Shown in pieces: positions 50,647 through 60,907 of a stretch of DNA of 64,000 bases. The number at the start of each line of letters is the position of its first letter. Position 1 is the first letter of the stretch. This stretch comes from Acidobacteriota bacterium. Its GTDB lineage: Bacteria > Acidobacteriota > UBA4820 > DSQY01. The notes under the pieces are model-generated. The model searched no databases. It saw nothing but the letters and a program-made list of their open reading frames with translations, and was not told where the DNA came from. The stretch spans positions 1 to 64,000 of the forward strand of contig JAJYLT010000017.1 in NCBI GenBank assembly GCA_021787565.1, read 5' to 3'. Position numbers and translations under genes: made by a program.

Positions 50647-51200
50647 GCCCCCTTCCCCCCTCGTGCGGCCGCAGCCCCAGCGGCCGACCCGAGTGTATGG
50701 AGACGACGCCCGGCCGTCAAGGAACGGGGTCGGTTCAGAACGACGGTGTGAACCGCGATGTATCATAATGAATCGATCAGTGCCTGTGCCGTATAATCCA
50801 CGGTCCGAAGGTATGTCGTAATTGCTTGACTGATAAGGGATAAGATTGGAACACGAGAACGGAGAGAACCACCGGGAAGCACCTCTTTGTGACATATCAC
50901 CCAAGTTGCCCTGCTGAGCCCCCCATGCGTTGACCCCAGAAAAAGCGGGGGGCTACATTGAGGGTGGCTCTGGCGGGACTTTGGGCTACGCTCAAAACCC
51001 AAAGCAAATCAGGACGATGGCCCCCGACATCCGGGACGCGGTCCCTGGGGGGGGCAAAAGACAGGGGGCTCGCCCCCGAAGGAGAGGTACACACTCTTGA
51101 GAGGCGGGGGAACCGGTGGCGGAAAGGGCCAAGGGCCGCCGGGACCGGAAATGCGGAACATGGATTGGCCTTTTGGACGTCGTATCTAGGAGGTGACCTG
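50647..51200. other. Long aprB upstream region
   Basis: 554 bp without a credible gene. A TATAAT (50792-50797) lacks a good -35. CTTTGGG...CCCAAAG forms an inverted repeat at about 50980-51005, and several GGGGG/CCCCC runs follow. A long structured leader for aprB is possible; no known riboswitch is recognised. AGGAGGTGA lies before the aprB ATG. Confidence 0.4.
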
Positions 51201-51641
51201 ATGCCGAGTTATGTGAACCCCGAGAAGTGCGACGGGTGCAAAGCGCTGGACAAGACCGCTTGCCAGTACATTTGCCCCAACGACCTGATGGTCCTGGACA
51301 AGGAAAAGATGAAGGCCTTCAACCAGGACGTCATGATGTGCTGGGAATGCTACAACTGCGTGAAGATCTGCCCGACCCAGGCGATCGAAATCCGTGGCTA
51401 CGCGGACTTCGTTCCCATGGGCGCCCAGGTGACGCCCCTGCGCTCCACCGACTCCATCATGTGGACCGTCAAGTTCCGCAACGGCATGCTCAAGCGTTTC
51501 AAGTTCCCCATCCGGACTACGGCTGAAGGCTCTGCGGCTCCAGGCGGCGGCTTTGAAACCAAGGGGGACATCAACAGCACGGCCCTCTTCACTGAACCCG
51601 CTTCGACCGGCATGGCCGAAGTGTTCACGCTGAACAAGTAA
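51201..51641 (+). CDS. aprB: Adenylylsulfate reductase, beta subunit
   Basis: 146 aa. Two 4Fe-4S clusters: CDGCKALDKTACQYICP and CWECYNCVKICP. The C-terminal part VGAQVTPLRSTDSIMWTVKF is written here as in the sequence MGAQVTPLRSTDSIMWTVKF, and the tail wraps around AprA. It carries electrons from QmoABC to the FAD of AprA. AGGAGGTGA gives an excellent RBS. aprA follows after 15 bp. Confidence 0.97.
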   Translation: MPSYVNPEKCDGCKALDKTACQYICPNDLMVLDKEKMKAFNQDVMMCWECYNCVKICPTQAIEIRGYADFVPMGAQVTPLRSTDSIMWTVKFRNGMLKRFKFPIRTTAEGSAAPGGGFETKGDINSTALFTEPASTGMAEVFTLNK

Positions 51642-51656
51642 AGGGGGAGAGTAGAG

Positions 51657-53552
51657 ATGGCCAACTTTGAAAACGTTGTCGTCGAGACCGACCTGCTGAT
51701 CCTCGGGGGCGGTATGTCCGCCTGCGGGGCCTCGGTGGAGGCCGCCTATTGGGCCAAACAGAACGGCCTGAAGGTGACCCTCGTGGACAAGGCCGCCATG
51801 GATCGCTCCGGCGCCGTGGCCATGGGCCTGTCCGCCATCAACCAGTACGTGGGCCTGAAAGACGGGAAGAACTCCGTCAAGGACTACGTCGATTACGTGC
51901 GCAACGACCTCATGGGCGTGACCCGCGAGGACCTGGTGGCCAACATCGCCAGGCACGTGGACTCCACCGTGCACCTCTTTGAGAAGTGGGGCCTGCCCAT
52001 CTGGAAGGACGAGCAGGGCTCCTACGTCCACGAGGGCCGCTGGCAGCTCATGATCAACGGCGAGTCCTACAAGGTCATCGTGGCCGAGGCCGCCAAGAAC
52101 GCGCTGCTTCAGAGCGGCGTGGGCCAGATCTTCGAGCGCATCTTCATCGTCGGGCCCATCCTGGACGGAGACCGCATCGCCGGGGCCGTGGGCTTCTCGG
52201 TGCGCGAGAACAAGTTCTACACCTTCAAGGCCAAGGCCGTTCTGACCTCCATGGGCGGCGCGGTCCACGTCTTCAAACCCCGGAGCGCCGGCGAGGGCCT
52301 CGGCCGCGCCTGGTATCCGCCGTGGAACTCCGGCTCCTCCGCCTACTTCACCCTGAAGGCCGGCGCCGAGATGACCTGCCAGGAGGTTCGCTTCATCCCG
52401 GTCCGCTTCAAGGACGCCTACGGCCCCGTGGGTGCCTGGTTCCTGCTCTTCAAGTCCCGCGCCACCAACGCCATGGGCGGCGAGTACATGGTGGAGCGCA
52501 AGTCCGAGCTGGAGAACTGGGGTCCCTACGGCCGCGTGAAGCCCATCCCCGCCAACCTGCGCAACTACCTCGGCATGCTCGACGTGATGGAGGGCAAGGG
52601 CCCGATCTTCATGCGCACCGAGGAGGCCATCCAGAAGATCGCCAACGAGTACAAGGACGACGAGAAGGCCTACAAGAAGAAGATGAAGGAACTCGAGTCC
52701 GAGGCGTGGGAGGACTTCCTCGACATGACCATCTCCCAGGCCATCCTCTGGGCCGCCAGCAACGTGCAGCCAGAGGAGAAGTCCTCCGAGATCGCGGCCG
52801 CCGAGCCCTACTTCATCGGCTCCCACTCCGGTGCCTCCGGCGCCTGGGTGAGTGGCCCCGCCGATCTCCAGACCGCCGGTACCAAGAACGACTACTTCTG
52901 GGGCTACGACAACATGTCGACGGTGAAGGGCCTCTTCTGCGCGGGCGACGCCTCCGGCGCCTCCAGCCACAAGTTCTCCTCCGGCTCACACGCCGAGGGG
53001 CGCATCGCCGCCAAGGCCGCCGTCAAGTTCATCCTCGAGAACAACACCATGCCGAAGGTGGACCAGGCCGCGGTGGATACCCTGAAGGCCGAGATTCTCA
53101 AGCCCATGGAAACCTACGAAGCCTTCAAGAACGCCACCACGGACGCCGAGGTCAACCCCAACTACATCAAGCCCAAGATGTTCATGTTCCGCCTCCAGAA
53201 GATCATGGACGAGTACGCCGGCGGCGTGACCTCCAACTTCACCGTCAACAAGGCGCAGCTCGAAAGGGCGCTGGAACTCCTGGGCCTCCTCAAGGAGGAC
53301 TCGGAGAAGCTGGGCGCGTCCAACCTGCACGAGCTCATGCGTTGCTGGGAGAACGTCCAGCGCATGTGGCAGGCCGAGGCCCACGTCCGCACCATGCTCT
53401 TCCGCGAAGAGACCCGTTGGCCGGGCTACTATTTGCGCGCCGACAAACCCAAGATCGACGAGCAGAACTGGCTCTGCTTCGCCAACTGCAAGTACGATCC
53501 CAAGAACGGCAACTGGGAAATGATCAAACGCCCGATCCATCACATTTTCTAG
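51657..53552 (+). CDS. aprA: Adenylylsulfate reductase, alpha subunit
   Basis: 631 aa, normal for AprA. FAD-binding N-terminus [20 protein letters not shown], substrate region [20 protein letters not shown], and C-terminal FAD contact [14 protein letters not shown]. It reduces APS to sulfite and AMP in the cytoplasm. A terminator-like hairpin follows, which would let aprBA be expressed above the downstream genes. Confidence 0.98.
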   Translation: MANFENVVVETDLLILGGGMSACGASVEAAYWAKQNGLKVTLVDKAAMDRSGAVAMGLSAINQYVGLKDGKNSVKDYVDYVRNDLMGVTREDLVANIARHVDSTVHLFEKWGLPIWKDEQGSYVHEGRWQLMINGESYKVIVAEAAKNALLQSGVGQIFERIFIVGPILDGDRIAGAVGFSVRENKFYTFKAKAVLTSMGGAVHVFKPRSAGEGLGRAWYPPWNSGSSAYFTLKAGAEMTCQEVRFIPVRFKDAYGPVGAWFLLFKSRATNAMGGEYMVERKSELENWGPYGRVKPIPANLRNYLGMLDVMEGKGPIFMRTEEAIQKIANEYKDDEKAYKKKMKELESEAWEDFLDMTISQAILWAASNVQPEEKSSEIAAAEPYFIGSHSGASGAWVSGPADLQTAGTKNDYFWGYDNMSTVKGLFCAGDASGASSHKFSSGSHAEGRIAAKAAVKFILENNTMPKVDQAAVDTLKAEILKPMETYEAFKNATTDAEVNPNYIKPKMFMFRLQKIMDEYAGGVTSNFTVNKAQLERALELLGLLKEDSEKLGASNLHELMRCWENVQRMWQAEAHVRTMLFREETRWPGYYLRADKPKIDEQNWLCFANCKYDPKNGNWEMIKRPIHHIF

Positions 53553-53568
53553 GATCGGGATCGAAGGG

Positions 53569-53603
53569 AGGTCCCCGCGGGGGGGCGGGGACCTCTCTCT
53601 TTT
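53569..53603 (+). terminator. Rho-independent-type hairpin after aprA
   Basis: AGGTCCCCGC (53569-53578), loop of G, GCGGGGACCT (53585-53594), then CTCTCTTTT. A perfect 10-bp stem. Likely partial termination between aprBA and the qmo genes. Confidence 0.8.
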
Positions 53604-53619
53604 CAAGGCGGATGCTGCC

Positions 53620-53907
53620 ATGCAGTCAGAGTCGGATGTCCGATGCCCCCACTGCCAGGGAACCATGGTGAAATGGGCCAACCCCAGCCTCGGCTCCTGG
53701 GGCGGCGCGTTCCAGTTTGTCTGCTTCAACGACGAGTGCCCCTACTTCGTGAGGGGCTGGGCCTGGATGCGGGATCACTACAACGTGTCCGCCTCCTACC
53801 GCCACCGCCTGGATCCGAGCACCGGGGAGACGGGCCCTCTGCCCGTCTGGTCGAGAGAAGCCCTGCGCAGCAGCATCCTGACCGAAGAGGGAACCCCCCA
53901 TGAGTGA
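53620..53907 (+). CDS. Small zinc-ribbon-like protein between apr and qmo
   Basis: 95 aa. Two Cys pairs, CPHCQG and CFNDECPYF (CxxC and CxxxxC), suit a zinc or iron ribbon ([20 protein letters not shown]). The rest is a charged tail. It overlaps the YkgJ gene by 8 bp and sits inside the apr-qmo cluster, so a role in APS reduction or its assembly is plausible. I do not recognise a named family. Confidence 0.65.
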   Translation: MQSESDVRCPHCQGTMVKWANPSLGSWGGAFQFVCFNDECPYFVRGWAWMRDHYNVSASYRHRLDPSTGETGPLPVWSREALRSSILTEEGTPHE

Positions 53908-54736
53908 AAACGGCGTTACCCGAGAGAAGATACTGAAAGACTATCCCCGCATGGGGCCCGACGACCACTTCACCTTCGAGTGTCGGCCGGGCGTCTGCTG
54001 CTTTACCCGTTGTTGCCAGGACGTCTCCATCGTGCTGACCCCCTACGACGTCCTCAGATTGACGCGCGCCCTGCGCATGGATTCCTCAGAATTTCTGGAG
54101 AAGTACACGCTGAGCGGCTTCACCGAGAAGCCGAGATTTCCGGTGGTCCTCCTGAAGATGCAGGGGGAGAAGAAGCGGTGCCCCTTCGTCGGCGAAGAAG
54201 GGTGTAAGGTCTACGGGAACCGCCCGTGGGCGTGCCGCATGTATCCCCTGGGCGCCGCGGAGCCGCAGAACCCCAATCCCGACGAGCACGGCTTCCACTT
54301 CCTGATCCGCGAGGAGCTCTGCAAGGGCCACGGCGAAGGCCGGAGCTGGTCCGTGCGCGAGTGGGTCTCGGACCAGGGCATCGAGGAGTACGACATGATG
54401 GGCGCCTCCTTCAAGGCGCTCATGCTCCACCCGGAATGGACCAAGAAGGGCGAGGCGCTCACGCCGGCCCAGCTGGACATGCTCTACATGGCCTGCTATG
54501 ACCTGGACCGGTTCCGCCGCTTCGTCTTCGAGAGCCGGTTCCTCGAGTATTTCGACGTCGATGAGGCCAGGGTCGAGGCCCTGCAAACCGACGACGAGGA
54601 GCTGCTGGACTTCGCCATGCAGTGGCTCCGGTTCAGCCTGTTCGGCGATAAGACCATGAGGGTCCGCCATTCGGTCATGGAGGCCAGGCAGGGGGCCGCC
54701 GGGGCGGAAGAACCCGCGGCTCCCCCGGCCCGTTGA
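53900..54736 (+). CDS. YkgJ-family cysteine cluster protein
   Basis: 278 aa. Cys pattern of the YkgJ family: [20 protein letters not shown], then [20 protein letters not shown] and ACRMYP, thought to bind Zn or Fe. The C-terminal half is helical. Overlaps the previous gene and lies 24 bp before qmoA. Perhaps a metal-binding assembly factor for the Fe-S enzymes around it; this is inferred from context. Confidence 0.8.
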   Translation: MSENGVTREKILKDYPRMGPDDHFTFECRPGVCCFTRCCQDVSIVLTPYDVLRLTRALRMDSSEFLEKYTLSGFTEKPRFPVVLLKMQGEKKRCPFVGEEGCKVYGNRPWACRMYPLGAAEPQNPNPDEHGFHFLIREELCKGHGEGRSWSVREWVSDQGIEEYDMMGASFKALMLHPEWTKKGEALTPAQLDMLYMACYDLDRFRRFVFESRFLEYFDVDEARVEALQTDDEELLDFAMQWLRFSLFGDKTMRVRHSVMEARQGAAGAEEPAAPPAR

Positions 54737-54760
54737 GCCTTCGGAGAGGCAGGGAAAGGC

Positions 54761-56041
54761 ATGATGCAACCAGTGACTGAGAGTCCCAACGGCAAAGGGA
54801 TCCTGGTGATCGGAGGGGGGATCGCGGGCATGACCGCCGCCATCGAGGCGGCGGAGACCGGCTGCGACGTCGTCCTCGTGGAGAAGGCTCCCTACCTGGG
54901 CGGCCGCGTCTCCCGGATCAACCAGTACTTCCCCAAGCTCTGTCCGCCGACCTGCGGGCTGGAGATCAACTTCAAGCGCATCAAGAACAACGCCCGGATC
55001 ACGGTGCTCAGCCAGGCCGAGGTGGCGGAGGTGACGGGCACGCCCGGCGATTACCGGGTCACGGTCAAGGTCTCCCCCAGGTTCGTGACCGATGCCTGCA
55101 CCCTCTGCGGCCAGTGCGCCGAGGTCTGCCCGGCCGAGCGGCCCGACGAGTACAACATGGGGCTCGGCACCACCAAGGCCGCCTACCTGCCCTACGCCAT
55201 GGCCTTCCCGGCGGCCTATGCCATCGACCGGGCGGCCTGCAAGGAGGGCTGCACCGCCTGCGCCGAGGCCTGCGCCTACGGTGCCGTGGACCTGGCGCAG
55301 GAGCCGGAGGAGAAGGTCTTCGAGGTGGCCAGCGTGGTGGCCGCCACGGGCTGGACGCCGTACGACGCCAACAAGATCGACAACCTCGGGTTCGGCCGGT
55401 ACCCCAACGTGGTGACCAACGTCATCATGGAGCGGCTCGCCGCGCCCAACGGGCCCACGGCCGGCAAGATTCTCAGACCCTCGGACCAGGCCCAGCCCAA
55501 GTCCGTGGCCTTCGTGCAGTGCGCGGGCTCGAGGGACGAGAACCACCTGCCCTACTGCTCGGCCGTCTGCTGCGCCGCCTCCCTCAAGCAGGCCACCTAC
55601 GTCAAGGCCATGGACCCGGCCGCCGAGGCCGTCATCTTCTACATCGACATCCGCACGCCTGGACGCCTCGAGGACTTCCGCACGAAGGTGGTGGAGGAGC
55701 AGGGCGTGGAGCTCGTGAAGGGCAAGGTCGCCAAGGTGGAGGAAGACCCGGTGACCCACGACCTGCTGGTCACCGCCGAGGACGTGCTGGGCGGCAGGAA
55801 GGTCACCCGGCGCTTCCACATGGTGGTCCTGGCCACGGGCATCGTTCCCAATACCGACGGCCTGCCCGCCGGCTTCACCCTGGACGAGTTCCGTTTCATC
55901 GCGGCCCCCGAGGGCAAGACGGGCCTCTACGGGGCCGGCTGCGTGCGGCGGCCCGAGGAGGTCTCCGCCACGGTCCAGGACGCCACCGGTGCCGCCTTGA
56001 AGGCTTACCAGTGTGTCGTAAGGAGCGCCCACCATGGATAA
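54761..56041 (+). CDS. qmoA: Quinone-interacting oxidoreductase subunit QmoA
   Basis: 426 aa. HdrA-like flavoprotein: FAD motif VIGGGIAGMTAAIEAAE (about 16-32), 4Fe-4S motifs CTLCGQCAEVCPAERP (about 113) and CKEGCTACAEACAYGA (about 160), and the HdrA-type CAGSRDENHLPYCSAVCC (about 252). QmoABC moves electrons from menaquinol to AprBA. The stop overlaps qmoB by 8 bp. Confidence 0.95.
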   Translation: MMQPVTESPNGKGILVIGGGIAGMTAAIEAAETGCDVVLVEKAPYLGGRVSRINQYFPKLCPPTCGLEINFKRIKNNARITVLSQAEVAEVTGTPGDYRVTVKVSPRFVTDACTLCGQCAEVCPAERPDEYNMGLGTTKAAYLPYAMAFPAAYAIDRAACKEGCTACAEACAYGAVDLAQEPEEKVFEVASVVAATGWTPYDANKIDNLGFGRYPNVVTNVIMERLAAPNGPTAGKILRPSDQAQPKSVAFVQCAGSRDENHLPYCSAVCCAASLKQATYVKAMDPAAEAVIFYIDIRTPGRLEDFRTKVVEEQGVELVKGKVAKVEEDPVTHDLLVTAEDVLGGRKVTRRFHMVVLATGIVPNTDGLPAGFTLDEFRFIAAPEGKTGLYGAGCVRRPEEVSATVQDATGAALKAYQCVVRSAHHG

Positions 56042-58292
56042 GAAACTCGGCGTCTACCTCTGCAGTGGCTGCTCCCTCGGCGAATCGCTGGACATGGAGA
56101 AGCTCGTCAAGGTGGCCCAGAAGGAGTACAAGGCCCCCGTCTGCCGGGTGCACCCCTTCCTCTGCGGCGCCGAAGGCGTGGCGCAGATCCGCAAGGATCT
56201 GGAAGAGGGGACCGTCAACACGGCGGTCATCGCCGGCTGCTCCCCTCGCGTGAAGACGGCCGCCTTCTCCTTCGACCCCGCGACCGTTATCATGGAACGC
56301 GTCAACCTCCGCGAGCACGTGGCGTGGTGCCAGAAGCCCAAGGACGAGGACACGCAGATGATGGCGGAGGACTACCTCCGCATGGGCATCGTCAAGGCCC
56401 AGAAGAGCGAGCCCCTGGCGCCGGTCTCCGAGGCCATCTCCAAGACCATCCTGGTGGTGGGCGGCGGCGTGGCGGGCATGACGGCGGCCCTGGAATCGGC
56501 GGCGGCGGGCTACGAGGTGACCCTCGTGGAGAAACAGGCCCAGCTCGGCGGCTTCGTGGGCACGCTGAAGAGCCGCTTCCCTCAGACACCGCCCTACACG
56601 GAACTCTCGGCCGACGGCATGGCCGAGAAGATCCAGGCGGTCACCTACCATCCGAAGATCACCGTCCTGACCTCGGCCAAGATCGTCAAGACGGAGGGCC
56701 AACCGGGCATGTTCGACGTGAGAGTGGAGGTGGAGGGCGGCTCGAAGTCCATCCGGGTCGGCTCCATCATCATGGCGACGGGCTGGAAGCCTTACGACGC
56801 CACCAAGCTGGGCCACCTCGGCTACGGGCTGAGCCCTGACGTCGTCACCAACGTGGAGTTCGAGCGCATGGCGGCATCGGGCGCCATCGCCCGCCCCTCG
56901 GACGGCAAGCCGCCCCAGAGCGTGCTCTTCATCCAGTGCGCTGGGTCGAGGGACAAGGAGCACCTGCCCTACTGTTCCTCGGTCTGCTGCATGGCCACCC
57001 TCAAGCACGCCGAGTACCTCCACGCGCAGAACGCCGATGCCAAGGCCTACATCATCTACAAGGACATGCGCACCCCGGGCCAGTACGAGAAGTACTACGC
57101 CAAGGCCCAGAACCACCCCGCCACCTTCCTCACCAAGGGTGAGGTGGCCTCGGTCCGCGAGGGCGAGGGCGGATCTCTCGTCGTCGAGGTGAAGGACACC
57201 CTCCTCGGCGGGGCCGTCCAGATCCCGGCGGACATGGTGGTGCTGGCCACGGGCATGGTCCCCAACTCGGCGGACGGCGAGGCCATCCGGCAGCTCCACG
57301 ACGCCGAGGCCAAGGTGCTCCGCAACGAATCGGACACGCAACGCCAAGAGGCGGAAAAGAAGGTCGCCGAACTCAAACAGCACGAGGGCACGGAGATCCT
57401 CCACCTGACCTACCGGCAGGGCCCCGATCTTCCCGTTCTGCGCTACGGCTTCCCCGACTCCCATTTCGTCTGCTTCCCCTACGAGACCCGGCGGACGGGG
57501 ATTTATGCGGCCGGTACGGTGCGGGCCCCGATGGACTCCTCCCACGCGGCGGAGGACGCCCTGGGGGCCGCCATGAAGGCCATCCAGTCGGTGGAGCTGG
57601 CCTCCAAGGGCCAGGCCGTCCACCCGAGGGCCGGGGACCTCTCCTTCCCCGAGTTCTTCCTCCAGCGCTGCACGCAGTGCAAGCGGTGCACGGAGGAGTG
57701 CCCCTTCGGCACGCTGGACGAGGACGCCAAGGGGACGCCCAAGCCCAACCCCTATCGCTGCCGGCGGTGCGGTATCTGCATGGGCGCCTGCCCGGAGCGC
57801 ATCATCTCCTTCAAGAACTACTCGGTGGACATGATCGCCTCCATGATCAAGGCCATCGAGGTGCCCGAGGAGGACGAGGAGAAGCCCCGCGTGCTCGTCT
57901 TCATGTGCGAGAACGACGCCTATCCGGCTCTCGACATCGCCGGCATGAACCACGCCCAGTACGATCCGAGCGTGAGGATCATCCCGTTGCGGTGCCTGGG
58001 CTCCATGAACATCGTCTGGATCGCCGACGCCCTCTCGGGGGGCATCGACGGCATCATGCTCATCGGCTGCAAGTACGGAGATGACTACCAGTGCCACTTC
58101 GCCAAGGGCTCGGAGCTGGCCAACCGGAGGCTGGAGAACGTGAAGGAGACCCTCACGCGCCTCCAGCTCGAGTCCGAGCGGATCCAGGTGACCCAACTGG
58201 CCATCAACGAGTATGGTAAGCTCCCCGTGCTCATCAACGACTTCATGGACCGGATCCGGGAGATGGGACCGAACCCGTACAAGGGGTTCTGA
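56034..58292 (+). CDS. qmoB: Quinone-interacting oxidoreductase subunit QmoB
   Basis: 752 aa. N-terminal Cys motif CSGCSLG, FAD motif VVGGGVAGMTAALES (about 140), CAGSRDKEHLPYCSSVCC (about 301), two 4Fe-4S motifs CTQCKRCTEECP (about 546) and CRRCGICMGACP (about 576), and a C-terminal MvhD-like domain from about 620 (VLVFMCENDAYPALDIAGMN). This is the HdrA-MvhD fusion expected of QmoB. Confidence 0.96.
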   Translation: MDKKLGVYLCSGCSLGESLDMEKLVKVAQKEYKAPVCRVHPFLCGAEGVAQIRKDLEEGTVNTAVIAGCSPRVKTAAFSFDPATVIMERVNLREHVAWCQKPKDEDTQMMAEDYLRMGIVKAQKSEPLAPVSEAISKTILVVGGGVAGMTAALESAAAGYEVTLVEKQAQLGGFVGTLKSRFPQTPPYTELSADGMAEKIQAVTYHPKITVLTSAKIVKTEGQPGMFDVRVEVEGGSKSIRVGSIIMATGWKPYDATKLGHLGYGLSPDVVTNVEFERMAASGAIARPSDGKPPQSVLFIQCAGSRDKEHLPYCSSVCCMATLKHAEYLHAQNADAKAYIIYKDMRTPGQYEKYYAKAQNHPATFLTKGEVASVREGEGGSLVVEVKDTLLGGAVQIPADMVVLATGMVPNSADGEAIRQLHDAEAKVLRNESDTQRQEAEKKVAELKQHEGTEILHLTYRQGPDLPVLRYGFPDSHFVCFPYETRRTGIYAAGTVRAPMDSSHAAEDALGAAMKAIQSVELASKGQAVHPRAGDLSFPEFFLQRCTQCKRCTEECPFGTLDEDAKGTPKPNPYRCRRCGICMGACPERIISFKNYSVDMIASMIKAIEVPEEDEEKPRVLVFMCENDAYPALDIAGMNHAQYDPSVRIIPLRCLGSMNIVWIADALSGGIDGIMLIGCKYGDDYQCHFAKGSELANRRLENVKETLTRLQLESERIQVTQLAINEYGKLPVLINDFMDRIREMGPNPYKGF

Positions 58293-58417
58293 CGAGGGGA
58301 AAACGGTAGGAGCGCTCTCCTGCGCGCGATGGACACGGCGCATCGGCCTCTGGAGAGGCCTCCTACGTGGAAGGCACCGCGGAAGCGCTTGATGCGGAGC
58401 GCAAGAGGAAGCAAGCG

Positions 58418-59524
58418 ATGGCTGAGGCGATGACGATCCGGCCCGACGTGGGGTTCATCAAGGACGTGTTGAAGTCGGGAGGCGGCGACCTCAAGAAGTG
58501 CTACCAGTGCGCCACCTGCTCCGTGGTCTGCAATCTCTCCCCGGAGCAGTCGCCCTTCCCGCGCAAGCAGATGATCGAGGCCCAGTGGGGACTCAAGGAC
58601 CGGCTGCTCGCCGATCCGGCCATCTGGCTCTGCCACAACTGCGGCGACTGCACCAGCCGATGTCCGCGGGGCGCCAAGCCCGGCGAGGTGATGGGAGCGC
58701 TCCGCAATCAGGCCATCCAGCATTTCGCCGCGCCGGGGTTCCTGGGCCGCGCCGTGTCCAGCCCCAAGACGTGGCCGCTGCTCTTCGTGCCCGGAGCCTT
58801 GGTGTTCGGCGCGCTGGCCCTCTGGGCGCCGAAGGAGGTCACGGAGCCTCGGGAGTTCGCCAACGTCTTTCCGCTGCACGTGCTCGAGCCCCTGTTCTTC
58901 CTGATCTCGGGCCTGGTGCTCTTGGCCTTCGCCGTGGGCCTGGCCCGGTTCGTGAAGGCGCTTCGGAGTGCGGGGGCCAACGGCGCCATCCTGGCCGGGC
59001 TCATTCCGGCGTTCGTCGAGATCCTGGCGCACAAGCGCTTCAAGGAGTGCGGCAAGGAGAAGAACCGCTACTGGGGGCACCTTCTCACCCTCTGGGGTTT
59101 CGCGGGCCTGGCCTTCATGGGCACGGTGGTGGGCATAGGGAGCATGGTGGGCATCATGCACACGCCGCTTCCCTTCTGGGACCCCGCCATGCCCGTGGAA
59201 TCGATCCTGAAGCTCTTCGCCAACGCGTGCGCGGCGGTGATCCTGGTGGGAGGCCTAATCCTGCTCGGTGACCGGGTCCTGAACGAGGAGAAGCGGAGGA
59301 CCACCACCTACTTCGACTGGTTCTTCCTGCTCACCATCGTGGGCGTGGTCTTCACGGGCATCCTCTCCGAGGTGCTCAGGCTCGGCGAGGCCGTGACGGC
59401 CATGTACGCCATCTATTTCGTGCACCTCGTGCTGATCTTCGCGCTGTTCGTCTACGCGCCCTACTCCAAGTTCGCGCACATGCTCTACCGAACCGTGGCC
59501 ATGGCGGCCATGGGAAAGAGGTAG
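58418..59524 (+). CDS. qmoC: Quinone-interacting oxidoreductase subunit QmoC
   Basis: 368 aa. HdrC-like N-terminus with CYQCATCSVVC (about 28) and CHNCGDCTSRCP (about 72), then five to six membrane segments of a cytochrome b-like domain (from about 125) with His residues that can bind heme. It is the membrane and quinone-contact subunit. ATG 58418 is chosen for the upstream GAGGAAG; an upstream GTG at 58367 is in frame. The last Cys of the first motif is followed by Asn, not Pro. Confidence 0.94.
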   Translation: MAEAMTIRPDVGFIKDVLKSGGGDLKKCYQCATCSVVCNLSPEQSPFPRKQMIEAQWGLKDRLLADPAIWLCHNCGDCTSRCPRGAKPGEVMGALRNQAIQHFAAPGFLGRAVSSPKTWPLLFVPGALVFGALALWAPKEVTEPREFANVFPLHVLEPLFFLISGLVLLAFAVGLARFVKALRSAGANGAILAGLIPAFVEILAHKRFKECGKEKNRYWGHLLTLWGFAGLAFMGTVVGIGSMVGIMHTPLPFWDPAMPVESILKLFANACAAVILVGGLILLGDRVLNEEKRRTTTYFDWFFLLTIVGVVFTGILSEVLRLGEAVTAMYAIYFVHLVLIFALFVYAPYSKFAHMLYRTVAMAAMGKR

Positions 59525-59665
59525 AGACAGAGACGGGGAAACAGAGACAAGGGGAGTCAGAGCAGGGAACGGGGAGAGGACGAAACCAAGGTCACAGGAA
59601 AGGGCCGAGGCCAAGGACTCGATGAGGGGGGCCGGACGCCGCAGGCCATGACAGGAGGACAGAAT

Positions 59666-60844
59666 ATGGCGGATGAAAAGGTTCAAACCAAGCTCTTGGA
59701 CGAGCTCGAGAAGGGGCCCTGGCCGAGTTTCGTGAAGGAAATCAAGAAGGCCAGGAAGGTTTCCCCCGTCTGCGACGACCTCCTCGGGCAGCTCGAGCTC
59801 TCCTACGAGGAGAAGGTCGGCCACTGGAAGCACGGAGGCATCGTCGGCGTCATGGGATACGGCGGCGGCGTCATCGGCCGCTACAGCGACCTGCCCGAGA
59901 AGTTCCCGAACGTGGCGCACTTCCACACCATGCGCATCAACCAACCTTCGGGCTGGTTCTACACGAGCAACGCGCTCAGGACCCTCTGCGACATCTGGGA
60001 CCGCCACGGCTCCGGCCTCACCAACATGCACGGCTCCACGGGCGACATCGTCTTCCTGGGCACCAAGACCGACGAGCTGGAGCCCTGCTTCAAAGAGCTG
60101 ACCGAGGCCGGCTTCGACTTGGGCGGTTCGGGCTCCTGCATGCGGACGCCCTCGGCCTGCGTGGGCAAGGCGCGCTGCGAGTGGGCCTGCTACGACACGA
60201 TGAAGATGTGCAACGACATCACCCACCAGTACCAGGACGAGCTGCACCGCCCGCCCTTTCCCTACAAGTTCAAGTTCAAGTTCTCCGGCTGCCCCAACGA
60301 CTGCGTGGCCTCCATCGCCCGCGCCGACCTGTCGGTGATCGGCACGTGGAAGGACGACATCCAGCAGAACGACGCCGAGGTGGCCGCCTACGCCGCCAAG
60401 GGCCTGGACGTCCAGGACGACGTCTGCGGCCGCTGCCCCACCAAGTGCATGAAGTGGGACGGCAAGAAGCTGACCATCAACAACCGCGAGTGCGTACGCT
60501 GCATGCACTGCATCAACGCCATGCCCAAGGCCCTGGCCCCCGGCAAGGAACGCGGGGCCACCCTGCTCATCGGAGCCAAGGCCCCCATCGTCCAGGGCGC
60601 CCTGCTCTCCTCCGTGCTCGTGCCCTTCGTCCCCGCGGACGAGCTGATGGACACCATCAAGGAGCTGATCTCCCGCGTGTGGGACTTCTGGGATGAGTAC
60701 GGCAAGAACCGCGAGCGAGTCGGCGAGCTCATCCAGCGCGTCGGTATGGGCAACTTCCTGGATGCCATCGGGCTCGATCCGGTGCCCGAGATGATCACGG
60801 CGCCGAGGGACAACCCGTACATCTACTTCAAGGACGAGGCGTAG
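59666..60844 (+). CDS. dsrA: Dissimilatory sulfite reductase, alpha subunit
   Basis: 392 aa. Siroheme/Fe-S region with [20 protein letters not shown] (about 157-176) and [17 protein letters not shown] (about 207), then a ferredoxin domain [11 protein letters not shown] (about 254) and CVRCMHC (about 276). With DsrB it reduces sulfite. ATG 59666 follows AGGAGG (59653-59658); ATG 59648 lies before that site. Confidence 0.97.
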   Translation: MADEKVQTKLLDELEKGPWPSFVKEIKKARKVSPVCDDLLGQLELSYEEKVGHWKHGGIVGVMGYGGGVIGRYSDLPEKFPNVAHFHTMRINQPSGWFYTSNALRTLCDIWDRHGSGLTNMHGSTGDIVFLGTKTDELEPCFKELTEAGFDLGGSGSCMRTPSACVGKARCEWACYDTMKMCNDITHQYQDELHRPPFPYKFKFKFSGCPNDCVASIARADLSVIGTWKDDIQQNDAEVAAYAAKGLDVQDDVCGRCPTKCMKWDGKKLTINNRECVRCMHCINAMPKALAPGKERGATLLIGAKAPIVQGALLSSVLVPFVPADELMDTIKELISRVWDFWDEYGKNRERVGELIQRVGMGNFLDAIGLDPVPEMITAPRDNPYIYFKDEA

Positions 60845-60863
60845 TCGGGCCGTGGTTGAAGAT

Positions 60864-60887
60864 GGCGCCCCCACGAAAGCGGGCGCC
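60864..60887 (+). promoter_or_regulatory. Hairpin between dsrA and dsrB
   Basis: GGCGCCC-CCACGAAAGC-GGGCGCC, then TTGAG. A 7-bp stem without a T tract in the 63-bp dsrA-dsrB gap; may affect mRNA stability or subunit ratio. Confidence 0.4.
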
Positions 60888-60907
60888 TTGAGATAAGGAG
60901 TCGAACG

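Noticed and set aside
51060-51180. GAGGCGGGGGAACCGG before aprB resembles part of the cyclic di-AMP (ydaO) riboswitch
   Set aside because: The other conserved parts of that riboswitch are not found nearby; a covariance-model search would be needed to claim it.
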